Positions 35,995 to 46,413 of a stretch of 64,000 bases of DNA are shown here, piece by piece. Location of the stretch: NCBI RefSeq assembly GCF_003086295.3, contig NC_092055.1, positions 122,985,484-123,049,483 of the forward strand, written 5' to 3'. Positions within the stretch are counted from its first letter, which is position 1. Every line of letters starts with the position of its first letter. Source of the stretch: Arachis hypogaea (taxonomy: Eukaryota; Streptophyta; Magnoliopsida; Fabales; Fabaceae). Both the position numbers and the translations under genes were made by a program. Below the pieces are notes generated by a model that saw nothing but the letters and a program-made list of their open reading frames with translations, was not told where the DNA came from and searched no databases.

Positions 35995-36066
35995 CTGTAA
36001 GAGAATCCAAGCATGCAGCTGTTATAAGGCACCCTTCCAAGTTTAGTAAGGAAAGCTTTTGCAACC
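35995..36066 (-). pseudogene. Isolated 72-nt exon of unknown gene
   Basis: Good splice signals on the minus strand (TTTCAG before, GTTTAA after) enclose 24 codons reading AKAFLTKLGRVPYNSCMLGF. I do not recognise the protein. It looks like another captured exon within the MULE. Confidence 0.35.
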
Positions 36067-36999
36067 CTGAAATGAACCAGGACATCATCGAAAATTAATG
36101 AAGCATAGATAATTATGAAATACTGAAACTCAAGAATTCTGTTCAAACTGGCAAGCTAAGATGCTAGTATTGTATATCGGTACTGTTTATAGTTCACACT
36201 GCAACATGTCTACTGACTAACATAAACAATATCAACTTCAGAAATTACAAGGACAAAAGGAAAAACAAAGAGACTTTTCCAAGTATGATTTATACAACTG
36301 AAGTCTACATCAAAGAAATGAAGCACAAGGAAGATTGGATATATAACTGAAATTTTTCCCCGGAAAAGACAAACTGATTGGTTGATAGCTGCATTTAGAA
36401 TTATAACCATATATTCTCATAAAAACATAAAACAAAGAAAAATCCATGGAAGAAGATGAAAATGCTAGGTTGAACCTATAAAATAAAAAATCCTGATTGT
36501 TCTGAAACACCACAATAATACAAGGAAACGGAAAGTACCTTTTAGAAAGCTGATGCCAAAATTAGCGACTTTACTGCAAGAAATGTCAAGACTCTCCAAA
36601 CACGCCAACTCTAGAAGCAAATTGAATAAAATACATTGTTCTGTTAATCATTGACCCATGTGTTGACTAAGACAACAATGATTATACTTCCATATGAAGC
36701 TATATAAAATGCACATGTTTAACACCATGAACTATTCCACTGTATAATCTTTTTGTAGAGAATTACCCATTAGAAGAACAAAATGAATATAAAGTTAGCC
36801 AATACAATGAATTTAATGAAGTATATAAAAGCACGAGATGATATATTTAATTAAGCCAAAGAGAAATTAACAAAGGCCTTACAACATTTCAAGGCAGCAA
36901 TATCGAAAATAACACAACTGGCAAATAAGTTAATTCAGAGGTACATCTAAACTCCCCAAAAATAAATTGGGATAGGATCTTGTAGTTCCTATATTTGTT

Positions 37000-37130
37000 G
37001 TTGTTAATTACTTAGTTATCTTATGTAATAGTACTGTGCAGGAGAAGATGGCAGAAACCGAGTTTTTATCACCAGTGGTAAAGTCTCTAACAAGAGATGC
37101 AGAAGAAAGGAGGGAAGCAGTTTTAACATG
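37000..37130 (+). pseudogene. U-box/ARM-repeat exon fragment, copy b
   Basis: Repeats the 35319-35453 sequence (intron end TTAATTACTTAGTTATCTTA plus the exon start). It lacks the extra T, so the frame reads EKMAETEFLSPVVKSLTRDA. It breaks off abruptly after GGGAAGCAG into unrelated DNA. Confidence 0.6.
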
Positions 37131-37439
37131 GCAGGAGCAATTTTACTATGGCAAGTTTTCATCTTCCACTCAATGAACAATTTATTAAATCAACCACAAC
37201 AAAACACAATATAACAATCAAAAGGTAGAGAACAACACCAAAATAATAATTTATCAAATTAACAAGTTAATAAGATCAATTCAAACTGAAAATCAAAATA
37301 ATAAGAACAATTAACATTTTAAACTACAGCAAACTAACAACAAAATAAGAACTAGAAAACATACTAACCATGAAAACAACAATAGAAAAACAATAACTGA
37401 ATAATTAATACAAGAAAGAACAAGAAGAAGGAAAAATAA

Positions 37440-38445
37440 TCACCCTAGGATGGAGCAGTTCTGAAATTCAAACAGTACAGGGAAAAGGGAGAAGCTTTAA
37501 ATCGCGACGGAGATGGCTGAATGGAGGCAGACAATGGTGGAACGGTGGCTGAAAGGCTGTGGAACAGAGGCTGAACAGAGGCTCAAACACGCGGCGTAGA
37601 GGACTGAACAGAGGGCTAAGCAGCTCGAACAAGGGTTGGCCAAAAAGGGCAGAACAAGGGTTGGCCAAAAAATAGACGTAGAAGCTTGGCCAAAAAGGAG
37701 GTGGATGCGTGGCAAACAAGGGCGACGTTGCGCCAAAGCTGTAGCAGTGGCAGTGGCTAGACGTTGAGGAACGACGACGAGAGATGGCTGCTTCGGTGCT
37801 TCCTCCAAGCTGCATTCGATTTCTCTTCTGTCTTCTCTGTGTTCTTCAGTGTGTTTGTTCAGAGGCCAGAGAGAGGGAAGTGAGGGAGTGAGGAGAAGCT
37901 CGATGAGAGGAAGGAGGAGAGTGGCTGAGTGAGACTGTGAGAGAGGAGAGGCCAAGAAGGTGCTGCGCGTTTTAGTTACTGGTTAGGGTTCCTCTAACCA
38001 ACGGCACCGTTTTGAGCAAATTTTAGAAAACCGGTCGGGTCTCGGTTCGGTTCGACCGACCAGTTCGACGGTGCAACGACGGTTTCTGAATTTTTCGGTT
38101 TTGATATATGACCGATTCATTTTTTATACCGGTTCACGGTTCGACCAATCGGTTCAAACTGGTTTTCAGAATCTTGGTCCGAACCGCTTTTCCCCTCGGT
38201 TCACGATTTGACCGGTTCGACCAGTCGGATCGAACCGTTTTCAGAACTTTGTGTTTTTCCCTTATTCCAAAAATTCGGCCAGGTGATGGTTCGGTTTGAC
38301 CGACCAGTTCTTGGCCGATTCGATGGTTCAATTGTGGTTTTTGAAATTGGGGGTTTTAACATTTGTCCGAGTTATTTTTTGTAGCGGTTCATAGTTCAAC
38401 CGGTTCAACCGGCCGGTCCGAACCGATTTTCAGAAGATAGATTAT
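37440..38445 (-). mobile_element. End of a CCGGTT-rich transposon with leader-like exon
   Basis: Read from 38445 leftwards, about 430 bp are packed with CCGGTT/GGTTCGACC words, then CAAAACGGTGCCGTT, GAACCCTA and a C-rich leader-like region. The same layout begins at 62690 on the plus strand, so both are ends of one element type (hAT-like by its look, unproven). The 152-codon frame at 37497-37955 (-) is low-complexity and probably untranslated leader. The opposite end was not found. Confidence 0.5.
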
Positions 38446-38737
38446 AACCATTCTCTCATGTTGTTTTTATTTTAAAATGCTTAATATATTTTAGTATCAA
38501 ATTTTCAATTAAGCTTACAACACAGAAGTGGTTCAAGGAATCAAAATGCTAGAGTGAAAATTAAGCTTCACCTAAATTCAACTATAATCGAACGAAAGAC
38601 AGAAACATTAATTTTCAACAAGAGTCCATAAAAAATATAGTGCATAATAATTTTTTAAGTAAAAGAGATGAAACTAAAAAGTCTTAGTAGTTAATATAAA
38701 CTAAACATGAAAGTAAAAATGGGGAAAGTTAATTTAC

Positions 38738-40370
38738 CAGCTTTACTATACTTGATTTCTTTTGCTCTTTATCTGTAGCAATCGGTAGGGAGTCTAGCAG
38801 AATTGTTTGATGATTGCACAAATAAAAAACAACCAGATACCAATGTGTGTTGTTCTCGTTGACAGGTAAAAAAATCTAGTACCAACTTTCACGTATTAGA
38901 ATATTACTAGATACAATTTTTTTTTAAAAATAAAAGGTATAGATCAGTTTATAAAGATAAATGCCATTAAATAATAAAAAAATTAAAAATACAATAAATC
39001 ATATACCTTTTTTAGACCTTTATCAACTTTTCCCATAAATTCTTTCTGATAATATTTCAACAGAACTTCAATTTTGGTATCATATTGCAGTATGAATTGC
39101 TGAATTTAATAGTTAGGGGCTAAGTCAGTGACACCAATTAAGTAATAAGATAAAATAAATAAAAACGGTAACAAGCCTAAAAAAGACATTGCGTACCGAA
39201 AACACAGCTGGCAAATACCAGTGTGTTTGACATCCTATTTCTTTCTCCTGCATGGTTAGCATAGTAGCCACCAAATCCAACACCTATGTGGTAAATAATA
39301 AATATATTAGGAATTAAAGTATGCTAGAGATAGCAGTTTAATTATGCACTTACATCCCCATGTACCCACTCCTTAGGAATTAATGACTTGAAATTGTCAC
39401 GAGTTCCGCTAAATTTGTTTGTTGTCACCAATATCTCATCACTACAAATACGAATCACATTAATATTGAACTATTTTTAAAATTTTTAGTAGATAGATAA
39501 TGAGATATTTAACCTTCTTTTATTTGGTGTAAACACATAGGTTGCCATTTTAATATCTAAGTCATCCAAATCCATGTATGCAGGAGGCTTAAATAAAATG
39601 GGGTCTACTGCAAAAAAAAAAAAAATTGTTGAGATCACTAAGTTATGTAACCGTAGAGGATTCATGCGAATGCTTGTGATATGAGAACTTACAGATGGCC
39701 ATTCAATTCTCCGTTTATTGTGCTCGATTTTTTTCTAGTTTAGGGTAGGCATGCTAATAGAATATCCACTTGGTGTACTCTTTTTTAAGAGTGCCTTTTG
39801 CTCCTCAGTTAGAGATTTGTGTGAGGTCCCTGGTGGAGTTTTTTTATTTTTTGAAAAGTTGTCTTTAATGGAGGCAGCATTCACACCAACATTATTTTCA
39901 GACAAATGTGAATTCCAGATAATTCTTCTCTTGGCCGTAGATTTCTTCTTATCGCGTACACTTGTCTGTTTTGATGCCTTTTTATTTGTACCAGAGTCAG
40001 ACTGATGATGTTGTGGAGACTTTAGCATTTTAAGAATTTCATCTGTATCTCTTGGATTAGTAGATTGAAAAGGATATAAGAGAGTAGGAGGCTGAAAATT
40101 TGTGACAGTTGGACCTACAATAAATGATGGTGGGAATATGTTGTATAGTGATGGATGCATGGTTGTCGGATATTGGTTAGAATATATTGCATCAGTATAA
40201 AAACCAGGGTACATAGAATACAAAAATTGGGGTATGTGAGGTATATGGTTCAAGTACGAATAATGTAAGAGTTGGTTATCAATAGCATTAATGCTAACAT
40301 CTCTTGTGTCTCTCTTGTTCTTGTTACGTTGAGGTGATCCGGATGATTCTTGCTTACCCATATCAAACAC
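38738..40370 (-). pseudogene. Ulp1-like cysteine protease gene 1, truncated
   Basis: Starts at ATG 40370 (or 40358, MGKQ). The first exon encodes about 210 residues, Ser/Lys- and Tyr/Pro-rich, until a TAG at 39735. The frame then continues (KKIEHNKRRIEWPS) to a GTAAGT donor, so the TAG is probably a later nonsense change. Further exons at 39514-39607, 39354-39441, 39197-39283, 39007-39099 and 38738-38875 follow the layout of the second gene. The last exon contains NTHWYLVVFYLCN and LLDSLP, the catalytic His and Asp motifs of Ulp1/SENP-type (C48) proteases. The exon with the catalytic Gln/Cys is missing; foreign sequence starts by 38445. Such proteases cleave SUMO; the role in transposons is unknown. 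Confidence 0.7.
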
Positions 40371-41292
40371 TCAAGCATATATGTAACACAATTAGAATTA
40401 TAATGTGAATATAATTTTCTAATGATCTGCTGAGAAGTGTTTTTATATATAGAATAAAATTTTGTTTGTTTATTCTTTATTATTGAAAATTATCTTTCAA
40501 AAAGATTTTATTGTTTTATATATATCATATAATATAATTATAAAGAATGTGTATCTATGATTGTAATTTAAAAAGATTTACTATTTAAAGTGGATATTAT
40601 TTTTATTTACAAATTATTTAAAATAGATATTATTATTCAAATTTATTATTTTAAATTGATATTATAATGTACATGATAATATAATGTGGAAAGCTTTGCG
40701 TATTAATACATAATATTTATTAATAAATATTTAATTTTTTGTAAAAGATCATAACATTACCAAAACATGCTAATTAACATGCTAATTTTAACTTTATTAT
40801 TCTATGTGATAATAAATACATAATATTTAATAATAAATATATAATATTTTTAAAATTATATATTATTGTAAATTTATTATTTTTATGTCAAAATTATTCA
40901 TAATAGATATTATTATTTAAATTTATTATTCAATGTGACAATAAATATGTAATATTTTTAAGTTACTGAAAATTTATTTTATTTATTAAAATATGATTTA
41001 AAATAGATATTATTATTTTAACTTATTTTAACTTATAACTCTACGTAATACTAGCATTTAAATTTGTAATATTGATTTAGATATAATATTGATTTTGACG
41101 GAATATATGATTTACTTATAAATAATATAATTGATGTGATTTATGTTGATTATAAACTAATTAGATTGTCAATAATTAGAATGATTTTGCATTTAATATA
41201 GATTCAGCGTAAATTGATATATAATAACAACTCTCTTTTATCATTGTTATGTATTTTTATTCTCAAACACATAACACTATAAGCTAATTACA

Positions 41293-42858
41293 ATGGTAAG
41301 AACGCGAAGAAATAATCGAGCTATTTTTGTTGAGGCAAGTTCTATTCCTAACATGAAGATTTGTCAAGAACCAACTGAAATTCTGAACAAGTACGTACTA
41401 TTTTTTTTTTGTTTATTGTATTATAAATTTATTCTGAATGGTCTTGTATAATTTGTTAATAATGAGTATATTTATTCACATCTTTGATTAAAAGAATAAA
41501 ATAGAAATTATGTTGATTCTTCAAAAAAAAAAAGACAAATGCTGCTATTACCCCCTCCCCATCCCCCTTCTTTCTCCAAAAGGGGACCAAACCCAACCCT
41601 AAAAGGTAAAAACCCCATTAGAGCAGAATAGCAGCTAGGCATCCTCACCATTATCGGTTTCAAAAAGTTTGAGTGGTCTGCGCATAACACCTCCTGACGG
41701 GGCATCTCCTCCATCCCTGTTGGTCCTTCCAAACCATACCTACTTCTCTTTTATTTTCTTCTTTTTCACTCTGGCGCAGCATTGTCCACTAGGAAAAAGT
41801 AACTGGCTGATGGGAGACCTGTTCCACGTCTTAGCTTCGACCTCCCAGTCACAGCACAGACATGCCTGACTGACAGCCTTGTTCCGAGAGTCTAAAGAAC
41901 CCCCAAACAAAGTAGCCTCAAGCTCCTCTCCTCCTTCATTCAATTTTCATTCTTGAACCAAACATTGATTTTTCTTCCAATGCTTCTCAGCCTAGTGCAG
42001 CACTTTCTACTCCAACGACACAAAAGGAAAACCAAGTGTTGCTGCAAAGTTGCACTGAGACATCATCTTCAAGTCATAAGAAGAAGCAGTCCCTTTCAAG
42101 ATTTAGCGGCTCCCACGTTACAAATCTTGTTAGCCCCCCTGTGCTAAAGCAAGTGAAGAACAAGGGAATGCATGAGAAATACATCAATCCAACTATTTCC
42201 CCCTCCTCCTTCGTTCAATTTCTTTGAGTATTCTTTTTTTTCTGAGTTAATTTCTTTGATTGTTGATTGTTGTTAACAAGAAGAATTGTTGATTGTTATT
42301 TTTGTTGAGTTAATTACTATTGCTTTTTTTTCAAATTTCGGAGTTAATTTTTTACTTTGATCTGAATTTTTGTGCTATTGATCTAAATCTTGGAATTTTG
42401 TTCTCAGTTAGTTGTACATATTCTTCATGTTAATTATATTTTTGTATTCTTTTATGTAAAAGCTAAATGGACTTTGGTTTTTTCATAGTGAATAAAATGA
42501 GATTTTGACCCTGCATGCAATGTTCTAATGTTACAGTGAACCAAATCCATCATTGAAGGACAGAGTGACTTTAGACTCATTAGCTAATTCTGTTGAGCAA
42601 TTGATCCAAATAGTCCAATCTCTTGTTCAACGATTGGAAAATAATGTCAGCTCTCCCTCTAAGGTGTTTAAGGTCTTTGGTTCCAATTCTAAGACTCTTA
42701 ACCAACAAAATAGTGCATCGAATAATCCATTGTTGCTATGCTGTATTGAGAAGGCCAAAACAGATCTGTCCATTGCTAAAAAAAGGAGAACATATTCACT
42801 TGCTCCAATCAATATTCCTGGATTAGAGCTACCTAGTGTGAGTACTAAGTAATAAGTA

Positions 42859-42906
<48 letters not shown>

Positions 42907-44286
42907 TCACTAATAACAGTTTTTTTCTATATATTTAGTGGGTGCAAGTCTGTTTTAGACCAACAGCTTTAATGGGTTTGAACGATACTGAACTTGCAAT
43001 TGCAGCATACTTGTATGGTAATCATTTGATGGATAAGTAAGTAAACTCAATTAGAATTTTATTTGTTAACGGTGTTGTTGATTTGTTTAGTTATTTTTAT
43101 TTATGTTAAATTATCTTTGGCAGCTACGAGGAGGATATAGTAATTTTAGAGCTTACAGCTCGCAGATATGTATTCAGGAGCTTGATGCCAGGAAAGCCAA
43201 TCGTTTCTCTTGTGCTAGACTTAGTAGCAGATATGATGAAGACAGAGTTGACCAGAGAAAGTGGTTATTGGTTTTTATCCACAACTTTTGCGGTAAGTAT
43301 ATAGGAGTGTATACTAAAATAATATTGGTAGTTGTTATTTGTATTGCGCATATAAACTAGTGGCTGAAATAATGTAGCTGTCAGAGAAGACAAAATTGGA
43401 TCCCAACCGTCTGCCGCTTTGTATCACATATGTTTATTTGGGCAAAGTTGACTGCTTAAAAAGAGTAAGTTTATATCATTTTAAATTCATATTAGCAAAT
43501 ATTGGCATAAAATAATTTTAATAACTAAAATGACTTTCTCTTGATTAGGTCTTTATCCCTGTATCTAAAACTACTGACGAAGGTCATGAACACTGGTATC
43601 TCGTAGTGATTGATCGTGTTAAAAGATAAATCATTTTTCTAGACCCATTACCCATTGAAAAATAGTTCAAGCGAAAGAGGACAACCTTGAAATTAGTAAC
43701 TATATTTTCCTTTTTTTGTTAATTATCTACATATATGACTAAAAAACAAACTCTAACATAGACATAAACAGGCCATTTATTTGGACGAGGTATTGGAAGA
43801 TCGTTCATTCTATGACTTTGAGACCACTCCAAATCTGATTTCTTCACAATTTGAATTTGAAGAGCTAGAAGGCCTTCCGACCCTCGAAACTGGATCGTAA
43901 GATCGTATAATTAGTAGTTATTGATATAAAATTTATGCAATTATATAATACTCTAATATAGCTTCCTCGATATGTAGAAATGACGCGGGTATGTGGGTTA
44001 CAAGTTGGATGATAGCTTGTTTTGAAGATGATCATTTTAACATAAAGGTAATGTTATGCACTAATCTTTTCCTTCGTTCTTTCTTTTATATTTAGGTAGT
44101 TAAGCCTAATGTGTAATTATTCAAATTTTATTAGATGGATGATGGGGTTCGCATGAAGATTGCAGTCTCACTCGTGTTAAAGAATCATAATATGATCAGC
44201 TATAGGGTCAAAAAAATGCCATTGAAAATCTTAATAAGTTGTATGATAATCACCATCGTGATGATTATGAATTTGCACAAGATTAG
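41293..44286 (+). pseudogene. Ulp1-like cysteine protease gene 2, degenerate
   Basis: ATG 41293 begins MVRTRRNNRAIFVEASSIPN; an exon near 41955-42226 and then exons near 42538-42850, 42940-43038, 43123-43292, 43378-43465, 43549-43690, 43772-43898, 43979-44047 and 44136-44286 follow. A coiled segment (SLANSVEQLIQIVQSLVQRL) precedes the protease domain. EHWYLVVIDR holds the catalytic His and IIFLDPLP the Asp. Where the family has D-C-G the sequence reads NDAGMWV, so the nucleophile Cys is Ala. Defects: TAA in KR-stop-IIFLD, TAG after PLPIEK, and a frameshift in an A-run near 44215. The last codons overlap the right inverted repeat. Exon borders are approximate. Confidence 0.7.
42860..42906 (+). 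repeat. (TTA)n microsatellite
   Basis: About 15 perfect TTA units in an intron of the second Ulp1-like gene. Confidence 0.95.
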
Positions 44287-44433
44287 ATTTACAACATAGG
44301 ATATTTATTATTATTTTTGTTTTTATTATTTTCTTGTGGGCATATGAACCGTCTAGTGACATGCGACATTATATTTTGTTTACGTTTGTGTTGGTATTTG
44401 TTTGCCGGATTATTTAATATCTCCATTTGACTA
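44276..44433 (-). repeat. Right terminal inverted repeat of the MULE
   Basis: Reverse complement of 31113-31270 with seven mismatches in 158 aligned bases and no gaps. Confidence 0.9.
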
Positions 44434-44569
44434 TGTATAAATTTACACTCTTTTGGTGATTGAAATTTAGTTTTTTTATACTCTTTTATAATCTTTTCGT
44501 TTAGTGGCATCGTTTTCCTTGAAAGCATGTTTCTCTTGCGGGGATGACCCTACTCTTTTATAATCATGA

Positions 44570-45165
44570 AAGTCTAAGGCAGAGGCTCCTTCTGACGACA
44601 AGTCTGAGCAACCTTCTGAGACTAAATCTGTGCTACCTGCTGAAGCTATGTCAGCACCAGATTCTGCGGACAAGGCTGAGCCACCACTTGAGGACAAAAG
44701 TGACAATCAAGAGGCGATTCCCGAGGGTATTCCACAGCAAGATATTCAAAGTAGTGAAAATACTCTTTAGTCAGTCATAGTAGCTTGATGTAAATAGAAC
44801 TGAACGTGAGGAAGCTTCTGACCTGATGGAGGAAGCTAATGAATTTCCTCAGAGCAATAATGGTATAGAGGATGATGTGAATGTTTGTACAAATAATGCT
44901 GATGTTGCTGAAACAACAGCAGAGGTGGTGAAGTGGCTAATGGTAAAAGTTGCAACCATGTTGAACCCATACCATCCAGGCATGATGAGACTTCTATGCT
45001 GCAAGCTGTTCCTGCCGATACAAACGTTGAAATCAAGAATATATTAGAAGTTGAGAATAAGACTGATGAAAATCAAGCTGCTGCAACTGCAGACAATGGG
45101 AATGAAAACTCAAGTCACATGCTTTTATTTATATCCATTCTAAAAAATAATTTTTTTACTTGAAA
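44570..45165 (+). pseudogene. Acidic low-complexity coding remnant
   Basis: Just outside the right MULE end, the plus strand reads APSDDKSEQPSETKSVLPAE and on to SSENTL, with a stop at 44767-44769. It then continues (VNRTEREEASDLMEEANEF) and, after a frameshift near 44930, reads ANGKSCNHVEPIPSRHDETS. The Glu/Ser/Asp-rich composition across frames indicates decayed coding sequence for the C-terminal part of an acidic protein. I cannot name the gene. Confidence 0.4.
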
Positions 45166-46189
45166 AAAGTATCTAATATCTTTATTTATATTCATATGAT
45201 AAAATAAATCCCAGTCACTAATATAAGAAATTTCATATTTATATTTAATAAAATGGAAAGAGTACATAAAGAGTACGCAAAAATAATAAAATTGTGAAAG
45301 AATAAGGAAAGAAAAGATGAATAAATTTTATTGATTATTGATTGATTGAAATTTTAGACTATGAAGATAAAACTAAATATATATAGATCGCCTATGAAAG
45401 TTAAAAACAAATAAAAATAAGATAAGGATAAAGAAAGAAAAGATAAAGATAAGATAATAATAAAGACTAAAATTATAACTGAATTTGTAGGTTCGTGAAA
45501 CTTCTTTATTGTTGTCATGGGCTAAGATGAAAAAATGGTTTAATAATATTAATATCCAATATATATATTTGGGGACTCTTATGTTTGTATTATTTTTTTC
45601 TTAATTATTATATATATAATTTTTTCTATATTTAAATTTTAATTCTTTTTTAATTTGTCCTTATTTTTTTGTGACATTAATTTGTCCCTTTGTGTACAAC
45701 AAAAATAGTTCTCATTTGTTCTCTTGAAAATACTATTTATTTTTGTTTAGGGAGAATTATTTTGTGTCTACAAAATTTTTGTCTAAAAATAGAGAAAAAA
45801 TAGAGATAGAATGTGAAATAGAACTCAGCTTTTTATTTTTAAATATTATAGGTAAATGTTAGGCACCATGTTAATTTGATTAATATTCTTAATTAATTGT
45901 ACATCAATTGTAATGTGAAAGTTCTCAAAGTGGTCAAACATGAAACGAAATAAAGAAAAATTAAATAAAGGAGTACTTGTGATAGTTTAAGAAACAAAAG
46001 AGAGAATCATGATGCCTTGAAGAAGGAAATTAAATGAAAGATGTCTTCAAATGGTATATAAAGTTATTACATCCTACATACAAAAATTACTAGTTCTAAA
46101 TAAAATTTAAAAAAATTAACTTCTATATTTCAATGTATCTATAGATTTAATTTTAGTCAAATTCACTGGTAACATGTATTTTATGATTG

Positions 46190-46413
46190 AAGAATGTTGT
46201 ATATTAGGATAGAGATTTTATATGGGACAAATAATTTTTTCAATTGCTAAATGATTATGTGTTGGTTTTATATTAAGATGATTTTATGACAGCTGTAGGT
46301 TGTTGCAAAGACAAAATGAAATTAAAGTCCTTTGGTTCGAATTAAAGGAAAATGTGGACTTTGCCAATATTAATAAAAGGGGAGAATATTGAGATCTACT
46401 ATTGTTGTTTGTT
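46190..46413 (+). repeat. Repeat R, copy 3 (truncated)
   Basis: Matches 16895-17110. It stops at TTTGTTA (46413), where the 6.6-kb block begins with CTAGCGGCTCAACAGG. Confidence 0.75.

Larger units (their letters stand above)
31113..44433. mobile_element. 13.3-kb Mutator-like element with transposase and two Ulp1-like genes
   Basis: The two ends are 158-bp inverted repeats, aligned without gaps and with seven mismatches (about 96%); the outermost bases are TAGTCAAATGG. Between them lie a FAR1-type transposase gene (-), a Ulp1-like protease gene (-) and a second Ulp1-like gene (+) that runs to the right inverted repeat. Mutator-like elements with Ulp1-like genes (Kaonashi/VANDAL types in Arabidopsis, relatives in melon) are known, normally with one such gene. 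All three genes have stops or frameshifts here, so the copy cannot move itself. I could not identify the expected 9-11-bp target duplication at these ends. The central 34.6-38.7 kb appears to be foreign sequence that truncates the minus-strand protease gene. Confidence 0.85.

Noticed and set aside
37497..37955. 152-codon minus-strand ORF as a gene
   Set aside because: Low-complexity Leu/Ser/Pro sequence in the leader region of a transposon; two overlapping frames are equally open.
41508..41943. Overlapping ORFs on both strands in the first intron region of Ulp1-like gene 2
   Set aside because: Short, mutually overlapping and without family resemblance. Probably intron or inserted noncoding DNA.
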